Source: Micropterix aruncella
Taxonomy: Eukaryota; Arthropoda; Insecta; Lepidoptera; Micropterigidae
Assembly: GCA_944548615.1 (NCBI GenBank)
Contig: OX155978.1
Coordinates: forward strand, 1,526,642-1,590,641
DNA: 64,000 nt
Direction of reading: 5' to 3'
The notes below the pieces were generated by a model. That model was given only the letters and a program-made list of their open reading frames with translations. It did not search any database and was not told the origin of the DNA. The position numbers and the translations under genes were made by a program. Positions 9,389-20,259 of this stretch are shown here, piece after piece (position 1 is the stretch's first letter; every line of letters begins with the position of its first letter).

Positions 9389-11894
9389 TTATTGCCCTTT
9401 TAAAAGAGTGAGCTTGTTGTATAGTTGCCTCTTGGTTTGTTTTACATTTGACTTACAAACTAAATATTTTATCCGTATATCAACATATTTTTGGATAACG
9501 GCCCTTAGCAGATGAAGCAAATGATTACTGCACGGTTTCTGCTCAAATAAATGGGCATGAAGGACCGTGGAAATATCGGATCCGATGAATAATTTTAACG
9601 TTTTTGTAACCATATTTATAGGATCGCGATCGGATTTATTACTTTTGTCAAAATTAACCCTTACTACTGATTCTGCGGAATTACAAATTCGGATTACATC
9701 ATTTGATGGATAGATAAGTCCACTTCTGTCTTTAAACACAATAAATAAATGAGCTTGTTTAGGTGTGTTTGCGACTAATGCTCCCAAGCAATCAGTGCAA
9801 TTTAGTCTAGATAGTAAATATCTAACAACATACCCGGCAACGTATGCCACAACATGTTGTGAAAATACTGAATGGAAACCGGCAGGTAAACTCAGATCTT
9901 CCTCCTTCAAATTGCTCATGAATTGTTCGTCGACCATATCCACTTGTGATCCTGATCTATAACCCTTCGTTGTCAAGTTAATATGCTCAGTTGACGACGA
10001 ACACGTTAACAAAGTTATGTGTTCCAGAGGAGCACAGTTTCCCCCTGAAATTCTCTTTTAACTCCATGTGAACCAAGAGCTTTTTGTAAGTTGCCATAAA
10101 TTGCAGGGCCGATGGATTATTGTTGAACCCGCCGTGGGACCGTACTACTGAAAAAAATATCTCTAAGTGGTCTTGGCTTAACCTGTACATTGGTAAAAAA
10201 ACCAATGTTTTTTCTTGTTTAACGAGCTCGTTGTACAATCCTTTCATGCTGTCTATGCACACGCACAATCCAAGGAAACGTACTTTATTTCTGGTATTTA
10301 TGATCGGTGTTTCATTGTCCATCAAAACTAGATGTTCCAAATAAGTTTTTGCATTATCCATGAACGTTAGATACTTCGTTTCGTTTTTCTCATTGATTGG
10401 TGCTTTAAAGTCAATGCCAGGAAACTTTCTTGAATTAAGAATGTCAGTCAGGTTGTTCATTGTGTTGATGAAATTCACTGTTGGTTGTGAGTGAGCAAAA
10501 TTAAGTATACGTAATTTTTTGTCGCAAAATTCAATAGCGTTCGCAACACTGGCACTTAACAGCTGTACTGCTAGCTTTACTTTCATTATTTGATTTTGAA
10601 AGTTGATGTGTTGTGTCGATAATTTATTTCCCTAGTGAAAATTTTCATTTAGTTGGAGCGTGTTTAATTCTTCAAAATATTGCCATTTGATTAGGCCGCC
10701 GTTATTATCTCGAAGAACCTTTTTACTTTGTAATGTATTTCTGACCAGTTTCACCATGTGACATGGGTCAAGAAATACAAAAACTGGTTCTTTTGTTGCA
10801 GGATGTTCGAAATAGGTTTTTAGTTGACGTTGGTAGTTAAACGAACAGCCAAGTTCTTGAGCCATGGCTATATTTGCTGGGCAACCATCAAATGTCATAG
10901 ATACAACTACCACGCCTACATCGTGGCAATTAGAAAGGCATATCCTTACTAGATTGGCTCTTTGCTCACCTGTTAGGCCGATTACCAGAAAATATCCTAC
11001 TGGAATTTTCCACTGATCGTTAATGGCAACTAAAAGGAACACCAGAGCTTGTTTGCATAGTGTATTTGAATCTCCGGTAACATCAAACACAGCACCAAAA
11101 TCTACATATCCTTGGACTGCATTACCGTCAAATTCCTTTAATTGTCGAATCGACATCTCGTCTATTACCAAATTGCATAGAATTTTCTTGTCAGAAGACT
11201 TGACCTTTTGATCAAGTGCTTTAAAAGCTTCTGCAGTGAAACCTGGCGTGGCGTTTATGCATTGGTACCATTTTCTTATGGTGCTTGTATGTGGTAGACA
11301 TGTGTTAAAGGTACTACGTACGTAAGAGTAGGCCTTTGGAGAATAGAAATGGAGGGTTAGCGCAAATGTACGCAGTTCAGGTGGATATTCTCTCCCTTTA
11401 TGAGTCATCCTTTTCAAAAGAGCTGCTGTAGAAAGCCGGCACACTTCCAGAATATCCACTTGTTCTTGGTTGATCAGTATTTTTTGCTTCAGTTCTTTTA
11501 ATACCTTAGATAAATTGTCAACTTTCTTTTTCAAACGCCGATTAGCAGCGTGTAGTGCCTTGTTTTGCAAACAAGGCAGCATGTAGTACCTTGTTTTGCA
11601 ATGTCTTCTAAACGGATAATTTCTGTTTTTAACTTTCGTTTCCTTGGAGTGTCGTGTACCAGTCCTGAATTGGAAAGCCCTGCAACCTCCGACTGTTGAC
11701 CGGAAAATGGAGATTGTTGTAGAAAAAGCGAAGGTACAGCGTCGTTTGTTAATCTACGGATTCCATTTTTGGTTTCATACATGTTTGAATCCGGAAAATT
11801 TACTGAACAGATTCTACTCCAAAAGTTTGGTTCCCAGTCGGTCTTCTTTACAGCATCAATCTACTTCATCATATTTGTTTTGTCTTTTGGAAAC
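9389..11894 (-). pseudogene. P-element/THAP9-type transposase, broken
   Basis: Reading on the minus strand, a THAP-domain second half begins after a splice acceptor (AG at 11896-11895) with FPKDKTNMMK, DWEPNFWSRICSVNFPDSN and DAVPSLF. Then come a coiled-coil-like basic linker, the motif ELRTFALTLHFYSPKAYSYV, and the catalytic-region motifs LVIDEMSIRQL, TFDGCPANIAM and FLDPCHMVKLVRN. The C-terminal part has SQDHLEIFFSVVRSHGGFNN. Breaks seen: a TAG at 11861-11863 inside the THAP domain, a 31-bp duplication at 11545-11606 that shifts frame, a TAG near 10634, and a one-base shift at the C-run 10041-10045. The final THAP zinc ligand position holds Asn where His is usual. The exon with the first THAP cysteines was not found. 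Such proteins cut and rejoin P-type ends; this copy cannot. Confidence 0.88.
11545..11606. repeat. 31-bp imperfect tandem duplication inside the transposase
   Basis: GCAGC plus a TGTAGT.CCTTGTTTTGCAA block occurs twice with a 31-base period. Since 31 is not a multiple of three, it shifts the transposase reading frame. Confidence 0.75.
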
Positions 11895-12724
11895 CTAAAA
11901 GTAAGGTAAGTTTCTAAGTTAATAATAATAATATTATTTAAATTATTTCTTGGTCGGTTTTTAATATAACGTATTCGCACCACCGTATCACGTCGAATCC
12001 AACGACACCTCATACTTACGTCAAAACCCGTCAAGACGTTCGTTCTCTACGTTCAGACACTCATACATGCATAATATCAGCATATAAAGGTACGCCCTAA
12101 AAACATCTACGCTCCATCTGAAGCAATTGGATAAACCTATGTGAGTGGTCCAAAAAGGAATCCCTTATTGGCCTTATTATGCATTATTTATCATATTCCA
12201 TATATATTCTATACTTATATTAACATAAGATTTTTTTACCATTACTACCTATAATTAAAAAAAGTGATTTGTCAATTTTTATAAAAAAATATTATCGATT
12301 ATCGATTTCGCTTTTAAAATATCTCGATTCTCGATTAGTGAACACCTCCCTACTTGCGGTCGAGCAGGACGAAGGGTGGGGCAGTGTGTTCCCCATCCGC
12401 TTACGTCGCGCTCCTCGCTTCACCCCCGTAATGGATAACTTTTATTTGGCTGAAAAGTAATTCAAAATTGCTTATCGATGATATGTGACACTAGATTTGT
12501 GTTTTGTGTGTTTTCTAGTATCATTTTTACAATGATCGATTGCACATTTAACCATCTTTCTTCTTAAAAACAATAAAAATGCTCTACAAATTCCCAACTA
12601 TATCACTTCACAAGCGCTCGCGAACGACTGCGGGCCTTAGTCGGGCGGTCGCTGCATTGTTCACACCCGTGTCTACTGTTCACACTCGCGCGCTCGCGCT
12701 CTATTTTAATATTAATACTCTAAG

Positions 12725-13132
12725 GGTAACAGTATTCAGGAAATACTCCTGAATCGGAAGATCTGGGGAATCACGCCAGAGGATCATTTGGAAACGGCGA
12801 TCCTCAGGATGAACTAGAATCCGTCTGAACATCATTTTGATGTCAGTGGTGAAAACATACCGGTGAGTTCGGAATTGGAGTAGGATATCACGAATATCCT
12901 GTTGCAACTTTGGACCTGCCGCAAGGCACTGATTTAACGAAGCGCCTGAGGTAGTTGGCATGGATGCATCGAAGACGGTACGAATTTTGGGTTTACCGTA
13001 CTTGTACTTGATGATCCCGTGGTGCGGTATATAATACATTTCCTGATCGTCAGGAGGAGGCTGAGGGACCAGGGTCATGTCACCGAGCTCACGGTATTCC
13101 TGCATGAACTGAACGTACAGTTCCTTCAGGAG
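12725..13132 (-). pseudogene. BEL/Pao pol, N-terminal reverse transcriptase
   Basis: This piece carries RT motifs LKELYVQFMQEYRELGDM, YIPHHGIIKY, KIRTVFDASMPTTSG, LNQCLAAGPKLQQDI and FTTDIKMMFRRILVHPEDRR. The latter holds the first catalytic aspartate. It lies between the palindromic insertion upstream (13134-16046) and the P element downstream (8451-12724) and is open throughout. At the upstream junction the gag-pro frame and this frame are out of register by one base, unlike the other two junctions. Confidence 0.9.
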
Positions 13133-13133
13133 T

Positions 13134-14111
13134 TGTAACAAAAACTGCCTATTTTGTTGTCTTGTTTTCGCGCCTTTGTGCAGATTATGTTCGCTGCACC
13201 CGTTTTTCCATGTTTTCCCCGTGTTTAGTCATGTTTCCTGTTGGTTTTCGCTGTTTTCATGATTTTCTCCCATATTATGACAATTAAATGAACCATTTAC
13301 GAAATTTCGTAAACATCACATTTTTGACAGATAGAGCTGTGCAGTCGTAATTTTTATCGCTCTAGGCGATTCTGGCGATTAATCGCGGTTGTGCTGGTCT
13401 AGCCCTACCCTTTATGGGCGACTTCCGCCTTGGAATCATTCTGTTTCGTTTCAAGATGGCTAGGACGGAGACGCATAGGTTTGGCGGTGAGAATTGGCGA
13501 CGGCCGTAAGAAGCCGGAGTGTAACCGCCTGGCGGTACAAATTTGTTATGTGAAGTGTGTGTGATTTATCTGTTTTTGGGGCACCTCTTGTTTTTTGGTC
13601 ATTATTGCTGCTAATGTGACGTAAATCGTCACCAAATGTAAGGATTTCACTTCACCTTTAAATTGCACCGGGATTCTTGTCTTCACGTGGAAAAGAAAAT
13701 AAAATAACCCTCAATTCTTGAGGGTGACATGTTGGCTGATTGCACGCCGTAATCAAATACATCGACAGGAGGGTGGCCTTGTGATGGATTAAACGCGAAC
13801 TTTACATAACTTTGTGTTTCTTTTTGTGCTGTAGTCTTTCGTGTGCCGGAGGAAAAGAGTATTCTGTGGGCCAAACCCAATGCTCATTAATATTTAGCCC
13901 ACTCCCTGAGATAGTTTTTTTGAGGTTAACATTTTTTCTTTTTAAAATTTCTTTCGGGTATCTTTTTTTTTTTGAATAAGTTTCCTTCTTTTTCTTTAAA
14001 AGGAGGTGGCGTCCTTTTTTCTTTCATTCTTTTGGGTTTTGATAGTTTTCTACCGTGTTTCTTCTAAACACGGAAATTAGTATTTTGCGGTTATAAAATT
14101 GGCGCCCCACG
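13134..14111 (+). repeat. Left arm of the palindrome (LTR-like unit, plus orientation)
   Basis: Starts TGTAACAAAAACTGCC and is repeated in reverse at 14689-15659. A 65-codon open frame in it (13683-13880) is repeated with one residue changed at 14913-15110, which shows how similar the arms are. That frame is a by-product of the repeat and not a recognised gene. Confidence 0.85.
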
Positions 14112-14122
14112 TTGGGCGCCAA
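14103..14122 (-). other. Candidate primer binding site near the palindrome axis
   Basis: On the minus strand TTGGCGCCCAACGTGGGGC follows ...GGTTATAAAAT. A TGGCGCC start after an LTR end is the form of many tRNA primer binding sites. The reverse strand reads almost the same here, because this is also the centre of the inner inverted repeat (about 13990-14230). Confidence 0.45.
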
Positions 14123-14688
14123 TTTTATAACCGCAAAATACTAATTTCCGTGTTTGAAAAAAAACACGGTAGAAACCACCAAAACCCAAAAGAATGAAAG
14201 AAAAAAGGACGCCACCTACTTTTGAAGAAAAAGAAGGAAACTAATTATATTAAAAAAGATACCCGAAAGAAATTTTGAAAAAAAAAATAACCTAAAAAAA
14301 AAATCGATCTCAGAGGGTGGGTTTTATTGATCGGCACTGAATTTGGCCAACAGAAAACCCTTTTCCTCAGACACACAAAAGATTAAAGCACAAAAAGAAA
14401 CACAAGGTTATGCAAAGTATCCGTGTTTATTCGCCCACAGGCACCCTTTTCTTCAAATTCCGCTTAATTCAATGACAAAAGTTGCTTCTAAATACAAAAA
14501 CAAAAAGACGGTGCTTACAAACCTCTTTCGCGGTAATCGCTATGAATAAAAATTATATAAAAACAAAAAAATGCTTCTAATTTTTTTTATACAATTTTTG
14601 AACAAAGTGCTTAAAAAATCGTGCTTCAATGGCTGAGGAAAAGAATATTCTGACAGCCAAAATCCAATTTATAGGCCTAACGTTGGAG
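14112..14688 (-). repeat. Diverged third copy of the LTR-like unit between the arms
   Basis: It parallels the right arm: the ATTTTATAACCGCAAAATAC block, the AAAACCCAAAAGAATGAAAG block, a TCTCAG..GTGGG segment and a CACAAAAAGAAACACAA segment come in the same order. It has many substitutions and a different inner end, so it is older than the two arms or comes from another subfamily. Confidence 0.6.
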
Positions 14689-15659
14689 CGCTAATTTTAT
14701 AACCGCAAAATACTAATTTCCGTGTTTAGAAGAAACACGGTAGAAAACTATCAAAACCCAAAAGAATGAAAGAAAAAAGGACGCCACCTCCTTTTAAAGA
14801 AAAAGAAGGAAACTTATTCAAAAAAAAAAAGATACCCGAAAGAAATTTTAAAAAGAAAAAATGTTAACCTCAAAAAAACTATCTCAGGGAGTGGGCTAAA
14901 TATTAATGAGCATTGGGTTTGGCCCACAGAAAACTCTTTTCCTCCGGCACACGAAAGACTACAGCACAAAAAGAAACACAAAGTTATGTAAAGTTCGCGT
15001 TTAATCCATCACAAGGCCACCCTCCTGTCGATGTATTTGATTACGGCGTGCAATCAGCCAACATGTCACCCTCAAGAATTGAGGGTTATTTTATTTTCTT
15101 TTCCACGTGAAGACAAGAATCCCGGTGCAATTTAAAGGTGAAGTGAAATCCTTACATTTGGTGACGATTTACGTCACATTAGCAGCAATAATGACCAAAA
15201 AACAAGAGGTGCCCCAAAAACAGATAAATCACACACACTTCACATAACAAATTTGTACCGCCAGGCGGTTACACTCCGGCTTCTTACGGCCGTCGCCAAT
15301 TCTCACCGCCAAACCTATGCGTCTCCGTCCTAGCCATCTTGAAACGAAACAGAATGATTCCAAGGCGGAAGTCGCCCATAAAGGGTAGGGCTAGACCAGC
15401 ACAACCGCGATTAATCGCCAGAATCGCCTAGAGCGATAAAAATTACGACTGCACAGCTCTATCTGTCAAAAATGTGATGTTTACGAAATTTCGTAAATGG
15501 TTCATTTAATTGTCATAATATGGGAGAAAATCATGAAAACAGCGAAAACCAACAGGAAACATGACTAAACACGGGGAAAACATGGAAAAACGGGTGCAGC
15601 GAACATAATCTGCACAAAGGCGCGAAAACAAGACAACAAAATAGGCAGTTTTTGTTACA
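14689..15659 (-). repeat. Right arm of the palindrome (LTR-like unit, minus orientation)
   Basis: Reverse copy of 13134-14111, ending ...GTTTTTGTTACA at 15659. By eye the arms differ at very few positions. Confidence 0.85.
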
Positions 15660-15668
15660 GCCCCCTCC
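15660..15668 (-). other. Candidate polypurine tract beside the right arm
   Basis: On the minus strand GGAGGGGGC directly precedes TGTAAC, the usual layout of a purine tract and 3' LTR. The following 15669-16046 would then be internal sequence of that element. It is GC-rich toward 16046 and I recognise no protein in it. Confidence 0.45.
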
Positions 15669-16046
15669 AAAAATGGAACCAATTTCGCGTCTCTATCGTG
15701 AGTCGAAGAACGTGATAGAAAAAACCGCGATAAACTGTTGTGTAAAAATATATTTTTCCTCTTTACAAAAATGTACAATAATACGTGATAACGCGAGCGT
15801 AATTTGTTTCAGTAGAATGGTTGACCTACATTAGCTGCTTCTATTTATATCACACGGCCAGCGACCTCGTCTCGACCGCCCATCGCTTTCTCGCTCCCCC
15901 CTCCGCTTGCTCTCCTCTGTCGCGTCGGCCCGTCGCCTCGCTGTCTGCCGCCGCGAACGCTAGTGTGGCGCTCGCCACTGCTCTGTTCGGTCGTGTCTCG
16001 CGGTCGCCCCCTGCTCGCCGTCCGGTGCGTGTATATATTTGTTGAT

Positions 16047-18240
16047 GCTCACTTTCAGGACCTTGCCGTGGATCTCTTTCAAATTTCCTCTCAATCGCTA
16101 TGAAACGCTTGAGAGCTTGGTACCTCGAATCACCGAGCGCGGGCCTGTCCGTAATAAACGGAAGTCGTACGACGAATCTTCCATCGTCATGTCGAGTATG
16201 CGCGTCGACAAAACACTTCTCGACCAGGACGTCGGATTGGTCAGGCATGGCCTGAGGAGGCTCTTCTATTTTCCAGAATAGCTCCAGAGTTTTCTCCAAG
16301 CTAGGCGTCTGGGCGAGAAATGACGACATGTGCAGGACATTACGGTCTTTTGTGTTTGCGATATTGGCAAGGCCAATAAGGAAATACCCAAAAATTGATG
16401 AAAAGGCAGAAGGCAGATTTGGACCTAACTTGATGACTTCGCCAGTAACAATGTCTGGATATAAGTCTGCCCCCACAAGTATGTCCACCTCGCGTGGCTT
16501 GTGGAGTTGGTCGTCAGCCAGTGGGAGGTTGAAACCGGACAGAACGTCTGCTGGTAATGGAACTGATGGTAGTTTATTAGATATTTTGTCCAATAACAGT
16601 GCCTCCGTGGACAAGACTGGGCTGGAATAGTGAATAGGTTTTATAAACAGTTGGACAATTCGACCCGGATGAGATACGTGCCCCCCAGCGATGCCGCGTA
16701 TGTTTATATTCGACGAGTGGTAGTGAAGTCCTAAAGCTTTCGCACAACGTGACGTGATAAAGGAACTTTGGCTGCCTGGATCAATGAGAACGCGTACCTT
16801 CTGATACGATCCACTCGAATCCATAACCATGGCCATAGCGGTCCCAAGCAGCACCGTAGACTTGACACCGGATCGGAACTCGCAAGTATCAGCATGAGCG
16901 GCATTAGTAACAGTCACGTGATCTTCATCCGAGGGACGATCACGTGACCGCGCTGCGTTTGTGTTGGGAGAAGATTGCCCACCGAAACGATTGACAGGGG
17001 AGTTCATAAACTGCGGAGAAGAGGGTCCAACTCCACCGTCACGATGTAGTAAAGTATGGTGTTTGGCCGATCCGCAAAGTTTGCAACAAAAGGTTGAGTT
17101 GCATCGATTCAACTGATGCGGCTTTAAACAATTTACGCATAGTTTTTTTGCACGAATAAAGTTTAATTTTTTGTCTTGAGACAAGTTTGAGAAACTTGGA
17201 CACTTGTAAATATAGTGCTGAGGGTCAGAGCAATGAGGGCAGCGAGCACGCGAATAAGTCTCAGGGGGGCTAGCCGCACCCTCGACGTGAAATGAAACGC
17301 GTTTCGAGCCTGAAGCCTTCATTTGATCCTGCTTGATCTGAGGTTCACCCTTAACTGACTCCAGAGCACGGCACTGGGCATTCAGGAATGAAAGGAATTC
17401 ATTAAAGGTCGGGAGTTCCTTTTCCTCACCGACGCACTCGATTTCGAATCGAGTACGTGTATCCGCATCAATCTTTTTAAGAAAAAGATGTAGAAGCAAA
17501 AAAGACCATTCCTCCGTGGGAAAACCTAGGGCTGTTAAAGCCTTAACCGACTCGTTAATTGTAGTAAGAAAATTACGCAATTGTTCTGCCTTTCGTATGA
17601 CATTCGGTAAATTAAACATATTCTGAAGATACTTATCTGCTATGAGTCGCTTATTTTCATATCGCGATTTTAACAAATTAAGGCATACTTCGTAATTACC
17701 ATCTGAAAGTTCGAGATGGTTTACTATTCGTAATGGCTCTCCAGAAAGCGTAGACAGCAAATAATAAAGTCGCTGGACGTCTGACAGATTTGAATCACTG
17801 TGTACGAGACTCGAAAAAAGACTAAAGAAGCTTGACCATTGGTCGAGTTCTCCGGAAAAATGTGGTAATTTGACTGGTGGCAATCGGACTGTCCCACTGT
17901 TTGAATTGGTCGCGCACACTGACGTATTTCGGTTGTCAGCGTTGCGTTGGGATTCGATTAAAATTGCGTATTTTGCTTTAATTGTTTGGATTTTAGCTTG
18001 AAACTCCTGAAAGCAAGCATCATGCGCATCCTGGTCAAATCCGTCTGCATCGTCAGCTTCTACCGAGACATGATATTCTAATAAGTCATTCTCTAATGAG
18101 TCAATTGTTTCGGCGCCAACTCGAAACTCAAATAAGTGTTGTTTTGATACGTCGATTTCGTGAGAGCTTTTGTATATAAATTCCAAGCGTTTTAGGAGCA
18201 ATTTATATTTTATAACTGCATGTTTTTGTTTTAGAGCCAT
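16047..18240 (-). pseudogene. BEL/Pao gag and aspartic protease
   Basis: I take the start at 18240 (MALKQKHAVIKYK) over an upstream in-frame ATG at 18354 because gag homology begins there. The capsid region holds LPHFSGELDQWSSFFSLF and YLLSTLSGEPLRIV, typical of the DUF1759-type gag of BEL elements. Zinc knuckles are CPHCSDPQHYIYKC, CVNCLKPHQLNRC and CCKLCGSAKHH. The protease active site is in VLIDPGSQSSFITSRCA, followed by DILVGADLYPDIVTG and SIFGYFLIG. Pol begins near FWKIEEPPQ and is cut at about 16047 by the palindromic insertion, whose first bases extend the frame by chance to 15850. The frame is otherwise open. Gag packages element RNA; the protease matures the polyprotein. Confidence 0.9.
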
Positions 18241-18510
18241 GTCGCGGCGTGAAACACAGCAAGGTATTAAATTCGTAAACAATACGTCAAAACGTATTTG
18301 ATGTGATCGAAATGTCACACTGCATTCATACGCGAATGGTGGCGAAAAACACAAAGTGTTAAATTCGAAAAATGGAATGATTTGAAATGTCGCGGCAACG
18401 GCCGTCCGTCACGGACGAAACGGCTTCGTTACGAACGTCACGTCGTATGGGTCAGTTCTACCAACAGTCCGGTTTGACAGAATACATAAATATGAAAAGA
18501 TAAATATGAA

Positions 18511-18528
18511 AACCACGCTCTGCTACCA
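18511..18528 (-). other. Candidate primer binding site of the BEL/Pao element
   Basis: On the minus strand TGGTAGCAGAGCGTGGTT begins three bases inside the 5' LTR and starts with TGG, complementary to a tRNA CCA end. Which tRNA it matches was not determined. Confidence 0.6.
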
Positions 18529-18531
18529 AAA

Positions 18532-19151
18532 TGTGCGATATCCCGCCTCGTAACTATGCCGTCTGACGGGGATATCAATTGGGTTACTGGTGGATCATTC
18601 GGTTGCTTGTGCAAAGTTTAGTTGACAGTGGAAGCGTTTGAAAACTTCTGATGAGTATTGAGAGGTGATTTATCGATATGGCGATCGCTAATCAAAACCC
18701 ACGTACCTTGACGGTCATGTAGCTGCAGCAGTGGGATGCGCGCTGCTGTGTCCGCGTTTTCGTAGCGCGCACGGCACGATCGAGGGATTCGTGCGGCGTG
18801 TTCGGCGCGGCACGTGCGCTGCTCCAAGTGTATGTCGCGGGCGACGCGCTGTTTCCTGTGGGGTGCAGTCGTAACACTCCCGTAGAATCGCTTGTGCCTT
18901 TTACAACGAATCCGAGTCCGCGATTCCGAGACAACAAACGAGGTTTTTGTCTAAGTCGGCGAGGCCGTGACAGCGGTCGAAAATCGTTGCTACCGTTCGA
19001 ATTGACAGACTGACCCGCCGCCCGTTCGAAAGCGGGCGATGTTGCCAACTGTCAGGTTTTTGTGAGTTGACAGCTCTCACCAATCGATAATTGAATTATG
19101 CAAAATATAATATTAAAATGAATTCGAATTTATCAATAACAATATCGAACA
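18532..19151 (-). repeat. BEL/Pao 5' LTR (620 bp)
   Basis: Direct repeat of 247-866, TG...CA ends on the minus strand, about three mismatches seen. As 5' LTR it should hold the promoter; I did not identify a convincing TATA box. Confidence 0.93.
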
Positions 19152-19375
19152 CTTTTTTTTTTTTTTTTTGTAAATAGTTAGATAAGCTGTATGGGATTTT
19201 CAGACGGAAGCAGAGATATTTCACGAACTTCATTTGAATGCGCTTGATTCTATTTATATATTTGTCATAACAAGGGTTCCATACCTGAGATGCAGGTATG
19301 TACAGATTCCAATTATGTACTAGTTTTAGTAAAAAGCTAATAACACTAAATTGCCCTAAAATGTAGTTTTCAAAA
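19152..19375 (-). pseudogene. Upstream half of the LINE RT copy split by the BEL/Pao element
   Basis: On the minus strand SQVWNPCYDKYINRIKRI and KFVKYLCFRLKIPYS are visible. This is the stretch that comes just before the part seen at 1-246 in Jockey/CR1-type reverse transcriptases. The two parts face each other across the BEL element, which shows the BEL insertion is younger than the LINE. Confidence 0.75.
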
Positions 19376-19880
19376 AAAATATATTAATAATAATAATAAT
19401 AACAAATATAATCTCTATAATATAATCAGAAATAAATATAATATAGAATTCGATTAAATAATACAAATAAAGTTATATGAGAGAAAAGAAAGAAACAGTC
19501 ATTAATATTAAATATATTTATTAATATAGAATTTAATATAAAAATACCTAGTGGGGGGATAAAATCCACACCAATATCCTTTTATCTGCTTCCCAAAAAA
19601 AAGTTGTAAAAATATAATTATTATTCACACTTCTGTATTTCCGATATCTATTTGATGTTAGATAATTTTATATTAAAAATTAATAATGCAATAAAATTCG
19701 TGTATATTATGTAATGTAATGTAATGTAATATACATTCGGGTATAAGTGATTGGCGGGCCACAATGAAACGTAATTACGCAAACTAAAGAAGCTAATCGG
19801 AAAAGACAGGAAGAAACATTCCGTGGTTATTGAAAATCACACTCATCATTCCCCAACCGTTCGCCCGAGGTATTGTCTCG
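19376..19880. other. AT-rich stretch, no gene seen
   Basis: Holds short AT-rich runs and a small GTAATGTAAT tandem near 19710-19730. Nothing else is recognised. Confidence 0.6.
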
Positions 19881-20130
19881 GAATAAATTTACCATCTTCT
19901 TCTTCTTCTTCTTTGGGTGCCTCTCTAACTAGTGAAGGTTGGCAGTCAGCTTTGCGTACTTCTTTTTGTCCTATCCATATGAAGCTGAATACTAGGGAAA
20001 ACAGTGCAGTGGTTTCAAGTTGCCTTCTACACTAGAACTTTTGGAGAGTATATGGCTCTCCAGGCCACTGAAGCCTCTTCCAGATAGTTGCCCTACGCCT
20101 AAGCTCGGACGTTATTGCCTCGTTTGTTTT
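19881..20130 (-). repeat. Possible LINE 3' end with (GAA)n tail
   Basis: On the minus strand GAGGCACCCAAAGAAGAAG runs into GAA repeats, resembling the (GAA)n-tailed end at 53424-53640. A LINE or SINE 3' end is likely; the family is unknown. Confidence 0.35.
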
Positions 20131-20259
20131 CTAGCAGGGAACACCGCGACGACTTCTGGGTCGCCGTAGCTAGCTATTCTGAAGACAACCACTAACCCGA
20201 GCAGGTGAGGATGTTTTTTCGTTCTCCCCTTAATCCCTTTATCGCTTTACTGCTTGGGG

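Larger units (their letters stand above)
8451..12724 (-). mobile_element. P-element/THAP9-type DNA transposon, defective, inserted in BEL RT
   Basis: The 4.27-kb element starts CTTAGAGTAT and ends ATACTCTAAG, with imperfect inverted ends of about 33 bp that also share an AATAGAGCGCG block. It is bordered by GGTAACAGT on both sides. It carries a THAP9/P-type transposase on the minus strand with two stop codons and two frame disruptions. The BEL frame is in register on either side, which fixes the ends firmly. Because the ends and target duplication are intact while the gene is decayed, this copy was probably moved in trans by another source. The left 0.9 kb (8451-9388) and right 0.8 kb (11900-12724) show no further gene. 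Confidence 0.9.
13134..16046. mobile_element. LTR-retrotransposon-derived palindromic insertion in BEL pol
   Basis: About 2.9 kb separates the protease and RT of the BEL element. It has two nearly identical inverted arms of about 1 kb, a diverged third copy of part of the same unit between them, a primer-binding-site-like sequence near the axis, and a purine tract next to the outer end of the right arm. TTCAGGA occurs at both junctions (13125-13131 and about 16054-16060) and may be the target duplication. The unit begins TGTAAC, so the arms are best read as LTRs in opposite orientation. It carries no coding domain. A rearranged or autointegrated LTR element would give such a structure; an assembly error is the alternative. 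Confidence 0.6.
247..19151 (-). mobile_element. BEL/Pao LTR retrotransposon, full length but with three nested insertions
   Basis: The element runs on the minus strand from its 5' LTR (18532-19151) to its 3' LTR (247-866). Inside are a primer binding site, gag with zinc knuckles, aspartic protease, reverse transcriptase, RNase H, integrase and a polypurine tract, in BEL/Pao order. No env-like gene is visible. Three insertions interrupt pol: an LTR palindrome (13134-16046), a P element (8451-12724) and a LINE (1885-6614). Without them the element would be about 7 kb, normal for BEL/Pao. It is itself inserted in a LINE copy. The nearly identical LTRs and open frames mean it was inserted recently, and the three later hits are younger still. 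Confidence 0.93.

Noticed and set aside
13683..13880. 65-codon frame repeated at 14913-15110 as a possible small gene
   Set aside because: It lies in the LTR-like palindrome arms; the repeat explains the conservation and no motif is seen.
15850..16046. Extension of the BEL gag-protease frame past the junction
   Set aside because: The arginine- and glutamate-rich residues come from the inserted GC-rich sequence, read by chance.
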